A stretch of DNA of 64,000 bases from Pseudomonas sp. BCA17. GTDB lineage: Bacteria; Pseudomonadota; Gammaproteobacteria; Pseudomonadales; Pseudomonadaceae. Each line of letters opens with the position of its first letter. The stretch's first letter is position 1. Where the stretch lies: positions 1 to 64,000 of the forward strand of contig NZ_SGWI01000008.1 in the NCBI RefSeq assembly GCF_004519405.1, written 5' to 3'. Of this stretch, positions 21,154-30,343 are shown in pieces. The position numbers and the translations under genes are program-made. The notes under the pieces were generated by a model. That model did no database searches and was not told the origin of the DNA. It saw only the letters and a list, made by a program, of their open reading frames with translations.

Positions 21154-21449
21154 ACCAGGAACGCGTATTTAAAGTTCTGCTTGGCCCGCACGTTTCCGAA
21201 AAGGCTACGGTTCTGGCTGACAAGAAAGGCCAGTTCGTTTTCAAGGTTGCAACTGACGCAACCAAGCTGGAAATCAAGAAGGCCGTCGAAAGCCTGTTCA
21301 GCGTGAAAGTAGAGCGTGTTACTACCCTGAATGTTCTGGGTAAGAGCAAGCGCACTGCTCGCGGTCTGGGCAAGCGTAATGACTGGAAGAAGGCAGTTAT
21401 CTCCCTTCAGCCAGGCCAAGATCTCGATTTCAGCAGCAGTGCTGAGTAA
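21150..21449 (+). CDS. rplW: 50S ribosomal protein L23
   Basis: L23 lies at the tunnel exit and docks trigger factor and SRP. The 99-residue protein starts [20 protein letters not shown] and carries the usual basic loop [16 protein letters not shown]. It is coupled to rplD by an ATGA overlap. Confidence 0.98.
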
Positions 21450-21463
21450 GGAAGGGGTGCATC

Positions 21464-22288
21464 ATGGCAATCGTTAAATGCAAACCGACTTCCCCTGGCC
21501 GCCGTTTTGTGGTCAAGGTGGTCAACCAGGAGCTGCATAAAGGCGCTCCTCACGCACCGCTGCTCGAGAAGAAATCGAAGTCTGGTGGTCGTAACAACAA
21601 TGGTCGTATTACCACTCGTCACATCGGTGGTGGCCATAAGCAGCATTATCGTCTGGTCGATTTCCGTCGCAACGACAAAGATGGCATCGCTGCCACTGTC
21701 GAGCGTATCGAATACGATCCAAACCGTACTGCTCACATCGCTCTGCTGCTGTACGCAGATGGCGAGCGTCGCTACATCATCGCCCCTAAAGGCGTGAGTG
21801 CTGGCGACCAGCTGATCGCAGGTGCTCTGGCACCGATCAAGCCGGGCAACGCTCTGCAACTGCGCAACATTCCAGTTGGTAGCACCGTACACGGCATCGA
21901 ATTGAAGCCAGGTAAAGGCGCGCAAATCGCTCGTTCCGCTGGTGCTTCGGCTCAGCTGATCGCTCGTGAAGGTGTCTACGTGACCCTGCGTCTGCGTTCT
22001 GGTGAGATGCGTAAAGTGCTGGCTGAATGCCGTGCGACCCTGGGCGAAGTCTCGAACTCCGAGCACAGCCTGCGTTCGTTGGGTAAAGCTGGTGCCAAAC
22101 GCTGGCGTGGCGTTCGCCCAACCGTTCGTGGTGTTGCCATGAACCCGGTTGACCACCCACACGGTGGTGGTGAAGGTCGTACCTCTGGTGGTCGTCATCC
22201 GGTATCGCCATGGGGCTTCCCGACTAAGGGCGCGAAGACTCGTGGTAATAAGCGTACCGACAAAATGATCGTCCGTCGTCGCAAGTAA
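21464..22288 (+). CDS. rplB: 50S ribosomal protein L2
   Basis: L2 is essential for subunit association and peptidyl transfer. The 274-residue protein has the conserved C-terminal motif [14 protein letters not shown] with the histidine linked to activity, and a basic tail [22 protein letters not shown] ribosome-binding site precedes ATG 21464. Confidence 0.98.
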
Positions 22289-22304
22289 ATAGAGGGATAC
22301 GACA

Positions 22305-22580
22305 GTGCCACGTTCTCTGAAAAAAGGTCCTTTTATTGATCTTCACCTACTGAAGAAGATCGAAGTGGCGGCGGAAAAGAACGATCGCAAACCAGTTAAG
22401 ACCTGGTCGCGTCGTTCGATGATCCTGCCACAAATGGTCGGTCTGACCATCGCAGTACACAACGGTCGTCAACACGTCCCAGTTCTCGTTAACGAAGACA
22501 TGGTCGGCCACAAACTGGGCGAGTTTGCCGGTACCCGCACTTATCGTGGGCACGTGGCAGACAAGAAAGCCAAGCGTTAA
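22305..22580 (+). CDS. rpsS: 30S ribosomal protein S19
   Basis: S19 contacts S13 in the 30S head near the A and P sites. The 91-residue protein begins PRSLKKGPFIDLHLL after a GTG start at 22305 with AGAGGGA upstream. It has the motif GHKLGEFAGTRTYRGH. Confidence 0.98.
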   Translation: MPRSLKKGPFIDLHLLKKIEVAAEKNDRKPVKTWSRRSMILPQMVGLTIAVHNGRQHVPVLVNEDMVGHKLGEFAGTRTYRGHVADKKAKR

Positions 22581-22591
22581 GGGGTTAGGAA

Positions 22592-22924
22592 ATGGAAGTA
22601 GCCGCTAAGTTGTCGGGCGCTCGAATCTCCGCCCAGAAAGCCCGCTTGGTCGCCGACCAGATCCGCGGGAAGAAGGTGGGCGAAGCGCTCAACCTGTTGG
22701 CTTTCAGCAGTAAGAAAGCCGCCGAGATCATGAAGAAAGTGCTGGAGTCGGCCGTAGCCAACGCCGAGCATAACGAAGGCGCAGACGTTGATGACCTGAA
22801 GGTCAGCACCGTTTTCGTCAACGAAGGGCGTTCGCTGAAGCGCATCATGCCACGTGCCAAAGGCCGTGCTGATCGCATCGTCAAGCGGTCTTGCCATATC
22901 ACTGTCAAGGTTGCTGACAAGTAA
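22592..22924 (+). CDS. rplV: 50S ribosomal protein L22
   Basis: L22 has a beta hairpin that lines the exit tunnel near L4. The 110-residue protein shows that hairpin as [14 protein letters not shown] (about 86-99), intact at the macrolide-associated site. It lies 11 nt after rpsS and 13 nt before rpsC. Confidence 0.98.
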
Positions 22925-22937
22925 CGGAGTCGAAGAG

Positions 22938-23624
22938 ATGGGTCAGAAAGTACATCCCATTGGCATTCGCCTGGGAATCGTCAAGGAGCACACCTCCGTC
23001 TGGTACGCAGACGGTCGGACTTATGCGGACTACTTGTTCGCTGATCTGAAGGTGCGTGAGTATCTCCAAGACAAACTAAAAAGCGCGTCCGTAAGCCGTA
23101 TCGATATCCATCGTCCGGCCCAAACTGCACGTATCACCATCCACACCGCTCGTCCAGGTATCGTTATCGGGAAGAAAGGTGAAGATGTTGAGAAACTGCG
23201 TCAGGACCTGACCAAGCAAATGGGTGTGCCTGTGCACATCAATATCGAAGAGATCCGCAAGCCGGAACTCGACGGTATGCTGGTTGCGCAGAGCGTAGCT
23301 CAGCAGCTGGAGCGTCGCGTCATGTTCCGTCGCGCTATGAAGCGCGCCGTACAGAACGCCATGCGCATTGGTGCCAAAGGCATCAAAATCCAAGTGAGCG
23401 GTCGTCTCGGCGGTGCTGAAATCGCACGTACTGAATGGTATCGCGAAGGTCGTGTGCCACTGCACACCCTGCGTGCCGACATCGACTATGCCAACTACGA
23501 AGCTCACACCACTTATGGTGTGATCGGTGTAAAGGTTTGGATCTTCAAAGGCGAAGTAATTGGTGGTCGCCAAGAAGAACTGAAACCACAAGCACCAGCG
23601 CCTCGTAAAAAAGCTGCTAAGTAA
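22938..23624 (+). CDS. rpsC: 30S ribosomal protein S3
   Basis: S3 forms part of the mRNA entry channel and its helicase. The 228-residue protein has an N-terminal KH domain with [15 protein letters not shown] and a C-terminal domain with [20 protein letters not shown]. The frame is open upstream into rplV, but ATG 22938 with GGAGTCGAAGAG upstream gives the family start [13 protein letters not shown]. Confidence 0.98.
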
Positions 23625-23636
23625 GGGGTACGCCAA

Positions 23637-24050
23637 ATGTTGCAACCTAAGCGTACGAAGTTCCGCAAGCAGATGACAGGCCACAACCGTGGTCTGGCTC
23701 AGCGCGGTAGCAAAGTCAGCTTCGGCGAGTTCGCGCTGAAGTCTGTAGCTCGTGGTCGTCTCACCGCTCGTCAGATCGAGTCAGCGCGTCGTGCTCTGAC
23801 CCGTCACGTAAAACGTGGCGGCAAGATCTGGATCCGTGTATTCCCGGACAAGCCGATCTCCAAAAAACCTCTCGAGGTTCGGATGGGTAAAGGTAAGGGT
23901 AACGTGGAATACTGGGTAGCCCAGATTCAGCCAGGCAAAGTCCTGTATGAAATCGAGGGTGTTTCTGAAGAGCTGGCGCGTGAGGCTTTCGCCCTGGCTG
24001 CTGCAAAGCTGCCGCTCGCCACCTCCTTTGTTAAACGGACGGTGATGTGA
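23637..24050 (+). CDS. rplP: 50S ribosomal protein L16
   Basis: L16 organises the A-site and peptidyl transferase region. The 137-residue protein begins [19 protein letters not shown] and contains [19 protein letters not shown]. Its TGA stop shares a base with the rpmC ATG (TGATG). Confidence 0.98.
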
Positions 24051-24241
24051 TGAAAGCGAATGAACTTCGTGAAAAATCCGCACAGCAGCTGAACGAGCAA
24101 TTGCTCGGCCTGCTGCGCGACCAGTTCAATCTGCGTATGCAGAAAGCAACTGGCCAGTTGGGGCAGTCTCATCTGCTCTCGCAAGTTAAGCGTGACATCG
24201 CTCGCGTGAAGACTGTGCTCAACCAGCAGGCAGGTAAGTGA
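24050..24241 (+). CDS. rpmC: 50S ribosomal protein L29
   Basis: L29 is a small two-helix protein at the tunnel exit beside L23. The 63 residues start [18 protein letters not shown], the family start. A GTG three bases upstream would add one Met and is not preferred. It is coupled to rplP by TGATG. Confidence 0.97.
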
Positions 24242-24243
24242 TC

Positions 24244-24510
24244 ATGGCTGAAGCCGAAAAGACTGTCCGTACGCTGACTGGCCGTGTTGTCAGCGACAAG
24301 ATGGACAAAACCATCACCGTTTTGATCGAGCGTCGCGTTAAGCACCCGATCTACGGTAAATATGTTAAGCGTTCGACTAAGCTGCACGCGCACGACGAAA
24401 CCAATCAGTGCCACATCGGCGACAAGGTCACTATTCGTGAAACTCGTCCGCTGGCCAAGACCAAGTCTTGGGCACTGGTTGATGTTCTCGAACGCGCTGT
24501 GGAAGTCTAA
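24244..24510 (+). CDS. rpsQ: 30S ribosomal protein S17
   Basis: S17 is a primary 16S rRNA binder with an OB fold. The 88-residue protein has LTGRVVSDKMDKTITVLIER and the loop YGKYVKRSTKLHAHDE. ATG 24244 is chosen over the in-frame GTG at 24238. Last gene of the S10 cluster; the spc genes follow after only 23 nt, so read-through is likely. Confidence 0.97.
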   Translation: MAEAEKTVRTLTGRVVSDKMDKTITVLIERRVKHPIYGKYVKRSTKLHAHDETNQCHIGDKVTIRETRPLAKTKSWALVDVLERAVEV

Positions 24511-24533
24511 GGACTAGGGGTCGGAGAAATTAT

Positions 24534-24902
24534 ATGATTCAGACTCAATCCATGCTCGATGTGGCCGATAACAGCGGCGCTCGCCGTGTTATGTGCATCA
24601 AGGTGCTGGGTGGCTCCCATCGTCGTTACGCTGGTATCGGTGACATCATCAAGGTTACCGTCAAGGAAGCAATTCCTCGCGGTAAAGTGAAAAAAGGCCA
24701 AGTGATGACTGCTGTTGTAGTCCGCACTCGTCACGGCGTACGTCGTGCTGATGGCTCCATTATCCGCTTTGATGGCAACGCTGCTGTTCTTCTGAACAAC
24801 AAGCAAGAGCCTATCGGCACCCGTATCTTTGGGCCAGTGACCCGTGAACTTCGTACTGAGAAGTTCATGAAGATCGTCTCGCTCGCCCCAGAAGTGCTGT
24901 AA
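24534..24902 (+). CDS. rplN: 50S ribosomal protein L14
   Basis: L14 forms an intersubunit bridge and binds the silencing factor RsfS. The 122-residue protein begins MIQTQSMLDVADNSGARRVM and has the basic stretch GGSHRRYAGIGDIIKVTVKE. First gene of the spc cluster. Confidence 0.98.
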   Translation: MIQTQSMLDVADNSGARRVMCIKVLGGSHRRYAGIGDIIKVTVKEAIPRGKVKKGQVMTAVVVRTRHGVRRADGSIIRFDGNAAVLLNNKQEPIGTRIFGPVTRELRTEKFMKIVSLAPEVL

Positions 24903-24913
24903 GGAGATCCGAC

Positions 24914-25228
24914 ATGCAAAAGATTCGTCGTGACGACGAGATCATCGTGATCGCCGGCAAAGACAAAGGTAAGCGCGGTAAGGTGCTGAAGGTTCTGGCT
25001 GATGACCGTCTGGTCGTTGGTGGTCTGAACCTGGTCAAGCGTCATACCAAGCCTAACCCGATGTCGGGCGTACAGGGCGGTATCGTCGAGAAAGAAGCGC
25101 CACTGCACGCTTCCAACGTCGCCATCTTCAACGGCGAAACCAACAAGGCTGATCGCGTTGGTTTCAAAGTAGAAGACGGTAAGAAAATTCGTGTCTTCAA
25201 GTCGACCCAAAAAGCGGTTGATGCTTGA
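24914..25228 (+). CDS. rplX: 50S ribosomal protein L24
   Basis: L24 is an early assembly initiator at the tunnel exit. The 104-residue protein has a KOW motif IAGKDKGKRGKVLKV near the N-terminus. In E. coli S8 represses the spc operon by binding at the rplX-rplE junction; the spacer here is 22 nt. Confidence 0.98.
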   Translation: MQKIRRDDEIIVIAGKDKGKRGKVLKVLADDRLVVGGLNLVKRHTKPNPMSGVQGGIVEKEAPLHASNVAIFNGETNKADRVGFKVEDGKKIRVFKSTQKAVDA

Positions 25229-25250
25229 ACACTGCTAGGTAGATAAGACC

Positions 25251-25790
25251 ATGGCACGACTACAAGAGATTTACCGGAAGGAAATCGCCCCTAAGCTTAA
25301 GGAAGAACTTAAGCTCGGGAACGTGATGGAAGTTCCGCGCGTTACCAAAATCACCCTGAACATGGGTCTGGGCGAAGCGATCGGTGACAAAAAAGTCATC
25401 GAGCACGCTGTTGCTGACCTGGAAAAGATCACCGGCCAGAAAGTCGTTGTGACCTACGCTCGCAAATCCATCGCTGGCTTTAAAGTCCGTGAAGGTTGGC
25501 CGATCGGCGTCAAAGTGACCCTGCGCCGTGAGCGTATGTACGAATTCCTGGATCGTCTGCTGTCGATCTCCCTGCCTCGGGTCCGCGACTTCCGCGGCCT
25601 GAATGCCAAGTCCTTCGATGGTCGTGGTAACTACAGCATGGGCGTAAAAGAGCAGATCATCTTCCCGGAAATCGACTACGACAAGATCGATGCTCTCCGC
25701 GGTCTGGACATCACCCTGACCACCACTGCCAAGAACGATGATGAAGGTCGCGCCCTGCTGCGTGCTTTCAAATTCCCGTTCCGCAACTGA
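25251..25790 (+). CDS. rplE: 50S ribosomal protein L5
   Basis: L5 binds 5S rRNA and contacts the P-site tRNA and S13. The 179-residue protein has EVPRVTKITLNMGLGEA and FDGRGNYSMGVKEQIIFPE, both family motifs. rpsN follows after 13 nt. Confidence 0.98.
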   Translation: MARLQEIYRKEIAPKLKEELKLGNVMEVPRVTKITLNMGLGEAIGDKKVIEHAVADLEKITGQKVVVTYARKSIAGFKVREGWPIGVKVTLRRERMYEFLDRLLSISLPRVRDFRGLNAKSFDGRGNYSMGVKEQIIFPEIDYDKIDALRGLDITLTTTAKNDDEGRALLRAFKFPFRN

Positions 25791-25803
25791 TTGGAGTAGG
25801 ACC

Positions 25804-26109
25804 ATGGCCAAGATGAGCATGAAAAACCGCGAGCTGAAGCGTCAGCTCACGGTTGCCAAGTACGCCAAGAAGCGTGCAGCACTGAAAGCGATCATCGTTG
25901 ATCTGAACGCAAGTCCAGAAGCACGTTGGGAAGCGACAGTTGCCCTGCAGAAGCAGCCACGTGACGCAAGCGCTTCGCGCATGCGTAACCGCTGCCGCCT
26001 GACCGGTCGTCCACACGGCGTTTACCGCAAGTTCGGCCTCGGCCGTAACAAACTGCGTGAAGCGGCAATGCGTGGTGACGTACCTGGTCTGGTTAAAGCC
26101 AGCTGGTAA
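25804..26109 (+). CDS. rpsN: 30S ribosomal protein S14
   Basis: S14 is a late-binding 30S head protein. The 101-residue protein is the long, zinc-free type: the RMRNRCRLTGRPHGVYRKFG region lacks the paired CxxC motifs of the short form. ATG 25804 (GGAGTAGGACC upstream) gives the family start MAKMSMKNRE. A terminator hairpin follows 63 nt later, which splits the spc cluster. Confidence 0.98.
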   Translation: MAKMSMKNRELKRQLTVAKYAKKRAALKAIIVDLNASPEARWEATVALQKQPRDASASRMRNRCRLTGRPHGVYRKFGLGRNKLREAAMRGDVPGLVKASW

Positions 26110-26172
26110 GTACTTTCGAAGTCCAGGTGGTTGGCGTCGCAAGATAACGACCACCGGTGACCTTGAATCTGG

Positions 26173-26197
26173 AACAAGCCCCTTTTGGGGCTTGTTT
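26173..26197 (+). terminator. Terminator hairpin inside the spc cluster (rpsN-rpsH)
   Basis: AACAAGCCCC (26173-26182) and GGGGCTTGTT (26187-26196) form a perfect 10-bp stem with a TTTT loop. The right arm ends in TTGTTT, which is a modest U run. It could act as a full or partial terminator. Confidence 0.75.
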
Positions 26198-26220
26198 CAT
26201 TTCCGGAGTGTGTCTAGAAT
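26192..26220 (+). promoter_or_regulatory. Candidate promoter for rpsH and downstream spc genes
   Basis: TTGTTT (26192-26197) and TAGAAT (26215-26220) are 17 nt apart, directly overlapping the end of the preceding terminator. The -10 is identical to that of the S10 operon promoter. The -35 is weak (3 of 6). Confidence 0.45.
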
Positions 26221-26317
26221 ACCCGGCTCGCCTGAGCCCGTGTTTTCTATGCCCGGAGATTCTCGGCGACATATGTAGCCGCAAGGCTAATTTTTTTGTA
26301 TTAGGAGCGTCTAGCCC

Positions 26318-26710
26318 ATGAGTATGCAGGACCCGTTAGCGGACATGCTAACTCGTATCCGTAATGCCCAGATGGCTGAAAAGTCCGTCGTAAGCATGCC
26401 ATCTTCCAAGTTGAAGGTAGCTGTTGCCAAAGTCCTGAAAGACGAAGGCTACATTGCGGGTTATCAGATCAGCAGCGAAACCAAACCACTGCTGTCCATC
26501 GAGCTGAAGTACTTCGAAGGCCGTTCGGTCATCGAGGAAGTGAAGCGCGTTAGCCGTCCAGGCCTGCGTCAGTACAAGTCCGCTGAAGATCTGCCGAAAG
26601 TTCGTGGCGGTCTGGGCGTGTCTATCGTCTCCACCAACAAAGGTGTGATGACGGATCGTGCTGCGCGCGCTGCCGGTGTCGGCGGCGAAGTTCTTTGCAC
26701 TGTGTTCTAA
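26318..26710 (+). CDS. rpsH: 30S ribosomal protein S8
   Basis: S8 binds the central domain of 16S rRNA and, in E. coli, represses the spc operon. The 130-residue protein begins MSMQDPLADMLTRIRNAQ and ends with the conserved GVMTDRAARAAGVGGEVLCTVF in two overlapping motifs. Its leader is long (208 nt from rpsN), unlike the short spacers elsewhere in the cluster. Confidence 0.98.
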   Translation: MSMQDPLADMLTRIRNAQMAEKSVVSMPSSKLKVAVAKVLKDEGYIAGYQISSETKPLLSIELKYFEGRSVIEEVKRVSRPGLRQYKSAEDLPKVRGGLGVSIVSTNKGVMTDRAARAAGVGGEVLCTVF

Positions 26711-26722
26711 GGGGGGATAAGC

Positions 26723-27256
26723 ATGTCTCGCGTCGCTAAGAACCCCGTTAAGCTGCCAGCCGGTGTCGAAGTCAAATTCGCAGGCCAACAGCTTTCGGTG
26801 AAGGGTGCCAAGGGTACTCTTGAACTGAACATCCATTCGTCCGTTGAGATCGTTGAAGAAGCTGGTGAGCTGCGTTTCGCTGCTCGCAATGGCGATCAAC
26901 AAACTCGCGCAATGGCCGGTACCACGCGTGCGTTGGTAAACAACATGGTCCAAGGCGTAAGCCAAGGCTTCGAGCGTAAGCTCCAGCTGGTCGGTGTTGG
27001 TTACAAGGCGCAAGCAAAAGGCACGGTTTTGAACCTGGCCCTTGGCTTCTCGCACCCTGTGGATTACGAACTGCCAGCGGGCATCACTGCTGAGACTCCT
27101 AGCCAGACCGATATCCTGATCAAGGGCATCGACAAGCAGCTGGTAGGTCAAGTGGCCGCTGAGATCCGCGACTTCCGTCCACCAGAGCCGTACAAAGGCA
27201 AAGGTGTGCGCTACGCGGATGAAGTCGTCCGTCGTAAAGAAGCCAAGAAGAAGTAG
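26723..27256 (+). CDS. rplF: 50S ribosomal protein L6
   Basis: L6 is near the sarcin-ricin loop and factor-binding site. The 177-residue protein is a duplicated fold; the second repeat ends with IRDFRPPEPYKGKGVRYADE, the conserved rRNA-binding stretch. It lies 12 nt after rpsH. Confidence 0.98.
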   Translation: MSRVAKNPVKLPAGVEVKFAGQQLSVKGAKGTLELNIHSSVEIVEEAGELRFAARNGDQQTRAMAGTTRALVNNMVQGVSQGFERKLQLVGVGYKAQAKGTVLNLALGFSHPVDYELPAGITAETPSQTDILIKGIDKQLVGQVAAEIRDFRPPEPYKGKGVRYADEVVRRKEAKKK

Positions 27257-27266
27257 GGCATAGCAA

Positions 27267-27617
27267 ATGACCGACAAAAAAGTTACTCGACTGCGTCGCG
27301 CTCGCAAAGCACGCCTGAAAATGCACGAACTCGAAGTCGTGCGTCTCTGCGTGTTCCGCTCGTCGCAGCACATCTACGCCCAGGTCATCTCGGCCGACGG
27401 CAACAAAGTCCTGGCAAGCGCCTCGACTTTGGATAAAGAACTGCGTGATGGTGCCACCGGCAACATCGACGCGGCCACAAAGGTTGGCCAGCTGGTCGCT
27501 ACGCGTGCTAAGGCCGCTGGCGTCTCGCAAGTGGCTTTCGACCGCTCTGGCTTCAAGTACCACGGCCGCGTTAAAGCGCTGGCTGATGCTGCTCGTGAAG
27601 CTGGGCTGGAGTTCTAA
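27267..27617 (+). CDS. rplR: 50S ribosomal protein L18
   Basis: L18 binds 5S rRNA together with L5 and L25. The 116-residue protein has a basic N-terminus (KKVTRLRRARKARLKM), and the C-terminal motif FDRSGFKYHGRVKALADAAR. It is 10 nt after rplF. Confidence 0.98.
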   Translation: MTDKKVTRLRRARKARLKMHELEVVRLCVFRSSQHIYAQVISADGNKVLASASTLDKELRDGATGNIDAATKVGQLVATRAKAAGVSQVAFDRSGFKYHGRVKALADAAREAGLEF

Positions 27618-27620
27618 GTT

Positions 27621-28121
27621 ATGTCAAATAACGACCAAAAGCGCGACGAAGGCTACATTGAGAAGCTGGTTCAAGTTAACCGCGTAGCCAAAACCGTTAA
27701 AGGCGGCCGTATCTTCACTTTCACCGCGTTGACCGTGGTAGGTGATGGTAAAGGGCGTGTTGGCTTCGGCCGTGGCAAGTCGCGTGAAGTGCCTGCTGCG
27801 ATCCAGAAGGCAATGGAAGCTGCTCGTCGCAACATGATCCAAGTTGATCTGAACGGCACCACTCTGCAGTACGCAATGAAGTCCGCCCATGGCGCTTCGA
27901 AGGTGTACATGCAACCTGCTTCTGAAGGTACCGGTATCATCGCTGGCGGCGCTATGCGTGCTGTCCTCGAAGTTGCTGGCGTTCAGAACGTTCTGGCCAA
28001 GTGCTACGGCTCGACTAACCCAGTAAACGTGGTTCACGCCACTTTCAAAGGTTTGAAAGCTATGCAATCTCCTGAGTCCATCGCTGCCAAGCGTGGCCTG
28101 ACTGTCAAGGAGATCTTCTGA
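27621..28121 (+). CDS. rpsE: 30S ribosomal protein S5
   Basis: S5 is at the mRNA entry and affects decoding fidelity. The 166-residue protein has the double-stranded RNA-binding N-terminal domain with [20 protein letters not shown] and a C-terminal domain with [16 protein letters not shown]. The spectinomycin-associated loop is intact. It lies 3 nt after rplR. Confidence 0.98.
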
Positions 28122-28123
28122 TC

Positions 28124-28300
28124 ATGGCTACCGTTAAAGTAACGCTGATCAAAAGCATGACCGGCCGCATCCCTAACCACAAACTGTGCGTTAAAGGTCT
28201 GGGTCTGCGTCGCATCGGTCACACTGTAGAAGTCCAGGATACTCCCGAGAATCGCGGGATGATCAACAAGGCTTACTACATGCTGCGTGTAGAGGGTTAA
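28124..28300 (+). CDS. rpmD: 50S ribosomal protein L30
   Basis: L30 is a small 50S protein. The 58 residues start [20 protein letters not shown] and include the family segment [13 protein letters not shown], ending with [11 protein letters not shown] 28124 lies 2 nt after the rpsE stop and TAA is at 28298-28300, followed 3 nt later by rplO. Confidence 0.97.
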
Positions 28301-28303
28301 TCG

Positions 28304-28741
28304 ATGAAACTCAATGATCTGAGTCCAGCGCCGGGTTCCCGTCGCGAAAAGCATCGTCCGGGCCGTGGTATCGGTAGCGGTTTGGGTAAGACTGGTGGCC
28401 GTGGCCACAAAGGTCAAACCTCCCGCTCCGGTGGCACCATCGCTCCAGGCTTTGAAGGCGGTCAACAGCCGCTGCATCGTCGCCTGCCTAAGTTCGGTTT
28501 CGTATCCCTGAAAGCCATGGACCGCGCAGAAGTGCGTCTGTCTGAGCTGGCTAAAGTGGAAGGCGACATCGTTACTGTGCAGACCCTGAAAGATGCCAAC
28601 GTGATCAACGTCAACGTACAGCGTGTGAAAATCATGCTGTCCGGTGAAGTGACTCGCGCTGTCACTATCGGCAAGGGAATCGGCGCCACCAAAGGTGCGC
28701 GTTCGGCTATCGAAGCAGCTGGCGGCAAGTTCGAGGAATAA
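28304..28741 (+). CDS. rplO: 50S ribosomal protein L15
   Basis: L15 is a late-assembly 50S protein with a long basic extension. The 145-residue protein starts MKLNDLSPAPGSRREKHRPG and has the glycine-rich stretch GSGLGKTGGRGHKGQTSRSG. Its stop codon is directly adjacent to the secY ATG (28742). Confidence 0.98.
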   Translation: MKLNDLSPAPGSRREKHRPGRGIGSGLGKTGGRGHKGQTSRSGGTIAPGFEGGQQPLHRRLPKFGFVSLKAMDRAEVRLSELAKVEGDIVTVQTLKDANVINVNVQRVKIMLSGEVTRAVTIGKGIGATKGARSAIEAAGGKFEE

Positions 28742-30070
28742 ATGGCTAAGCAAGGTGCTCTCTCTGCGCTCGGCAAAGGCGGTATGTCTGAACTTTGGGC
28801 ACGTCTGCGTTTTCTGTTCCTGGCGATTATCGTCTACCGAATAGGCGCACACATCCCGGTTCCAGGTATCAACCCGGACCGACTCGCAGACCTGTTTCGA
28901 CAGAATGAGGGGACCATTCTTAGCTTGTTCAACATGTTTTCCGGCGGCGCGCTGGAGCGGATGAGCATCTTTGCATTGGGGATCATGCCGTACATTTCGG
29001 CATCGATCATCATGCAACTGATGACCGCCGTCAGCCCGCAGCTGGAGCAGTTGAAGAAGGAAGGTGAAGCTGGCCGTCGCAAGATCAGCCAGTACACCCG
29101 CTACGGCACTGTCGTCCTCGCCCTGGTTCAAGCTATCGGCATGTCCGTTGGCTTGGCAGGGCAGGGCGTTGCGTTCACTGGTGACTTTGGCTTCTATTTC
29201 GTCGCGGTATCCACTTTTGTGGCTGGTGCGATGTTCATGATGTGGCTGGGTGAGCAGATTACTGAGCGTGGTGTTGGTAACGGTATCTCGATGTTGATTT
29301 TCGCAGGTATCGTCGCCGGTCTTCCGAGGGCAATAGGGCAGTCTTTCGAGTCTGCTCGTCAGGGTGATATCAATATCTTCGCCTTGGTTGCCATCGGTTT
29401 GCTGGCAGTAGCGATTATCGGTTTTGTGGTGTTCATTGAGCGTGGCCAGCGTCGTATCGCTGTTCACTACGCCAAGCGTCAGCAGGGCCGTAAGGTCTTT
29501 GCTGCGCAGACCAGCCACTTGCCGCTGAAAGTGAATATGGCCGGTGTTATCCCGGCAATTTTCGCGAGCAGCATTTTGCTGTTTCCGGCTTCGTTGGGTA
29601 CCTGGTTTGGTCAGTCTGAAAATATGGGCTGGCTGCAGGACCTCTCTCAGTCGATCGCTCCTGGTCAGCCGTTGAATATTCTGCTGTTTAGTGCAGGGAT
29701 TATTTTCTTCTGCTTCTTCTATACGGCGTTGATGTTCAATCCGAAAGACGTAGCGGAAAACCTGAAGAAGTCCGGTGCCTTTATTCCGGGTATCCGTCCA
29801 GGTGAGCAGTCGGCACGCTATATTGATGGCGTTTTGACTCGTTTGACTCTGTTCGGTGCTCTATATATGACGGCCGTGTGCCTGTTGCCCCAGTTCCTGG
29901 TGGTTGCAGCAAACGTTCCGTTCTACCTTGGCGGGACCTCGTTGCTGATCGTGGTCGTGGTTGTGATGGACTTCATGTCCCAAGTACAATCGCACCTCGT
30001 TTCGCACCAGTACGAATCCCTGATGAAGAAAGCCAACCTGAAGGGTTACGGCAGCGGCATGTTGCGCTGA
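28742..30070 (+). CDS. secY: Preprotein translocase subunit SecY
   Basis: SecY is the protein-conducting channel of the Sec translocon. The 442-residue protein has ten hydrophobic segments. The plug/TM2 region is near MFSGGALERMSIFALGIMPY, a cytoplasmic loop carries ERGQRRIAVHYAKRQQGRK (the SecA/ribosome contact), and PGIRPGEQSARY precedes TM9. It is encoded immediately after rplO with no spacer. Confidence 0.98.
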   Translation: MAKQGALSALGKGGMSELWARLRFLFLAIIVYRIGAHIPVPGINPDRLADLFRQNEGTILSLFNMFSGGALERMSIFALGIMPYISASIIMQLMTAVSPQLEQLKKEGEAGRRKISQYTRYGTVVLALVQAIGMSVGLAGQGVAFTGDFGFYFVAVSTFVAGAMFMMWLGEQITERGVGNGISMLIFAGIVAGLPRAIGQSFESARQGDINIFALVAIGLLAVAIIGFVVFIERGQRRIAVHYAKRQQGRKVFAAQTSHLPLKVNMAGVIPAIFASSILLFPASLGTWFGQSENMGWLQDLSQSIAPGQPLNILLFSAGIIFFCFFYTALMFNPKDVAENLKKSGAFIPGIRPGEQSARYIDGVLTRLTLFGALYMTAVCLLPQFLVVAANVPFYLGGTSLLIVVVVVMDFMSQVQSHLVSHQYESLMKKANLKGYGSGMLR

Positions 30071-30097
30071 GTACCCATAAGGTTCGAGGAGTTGGTG

Positions 30098-30214
30098 ATG
30101 AAAGTTCGTGCATCGGTGAAAAAGCTGTGCCGTAACTGCAAGATTATTCGCCGCGAAGGTGTTGTTCGAGTAATTTGCAGCGCGGAACCGCGTCACAAAC
30201 AGCGCCAAGGCTGA
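30098..30214 (+). CDS. rpmJ: 50S ribosomal protein L36
   Basis: L36 is the smallest ribosomal protein. The 38 residues [20 protein letters not shown]... carry the CxxC...C...H zinc-binding set (C11, C14, C27, H33), so it is the zinc-containing form. A paralogue without zinc is common elsewhere in Pseudomonas genomes and is not in this window. A hairpin follows 17 nt after the stop. Confidence 0.97.
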
Positions 30215-30231
30215 GTGTGATCCGCTTGAAG

Positions 30232-30260
30232 CCCGGCAGCTAGTGCGCTGCCGGGTTGAT
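30232..30260 (+). terminator. Hairpin between rpmJ and rpsM
   Basis: CCCGGCAGC (30232-30240) and GCTGCCGGG (30247-30255) form a perfect 9-bp stem with a TAGTGC loop, followed by TTGATTATTTG. The T run is weak, so termination may be partial. Confidence 0.65.
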
Positions 30261-30284
30261 TATTTGTTATTACAGCGATATTAT
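30256..30284 (+). promoter_or_regulatory. Candidate promoter of the alpha cluster (rpsM-rplQ)
   Basis: TTGATT (30256-30261) and TATTAT (30279-30284) are 17 nt apart and begin at the base of the preceding hairpin. They match the consensus at 4 and 5 of 6. A leader of about 50 nt to rpsM would result, where S4 acts in E. coli. Confidence 0.6.
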
Positions 30285-30343
30285 CTCGCGCCCTATTTCT
30301 TGGCTTCCGGGGCGTAGGTAGCTGTCAATTGGAGTCCCACTGA

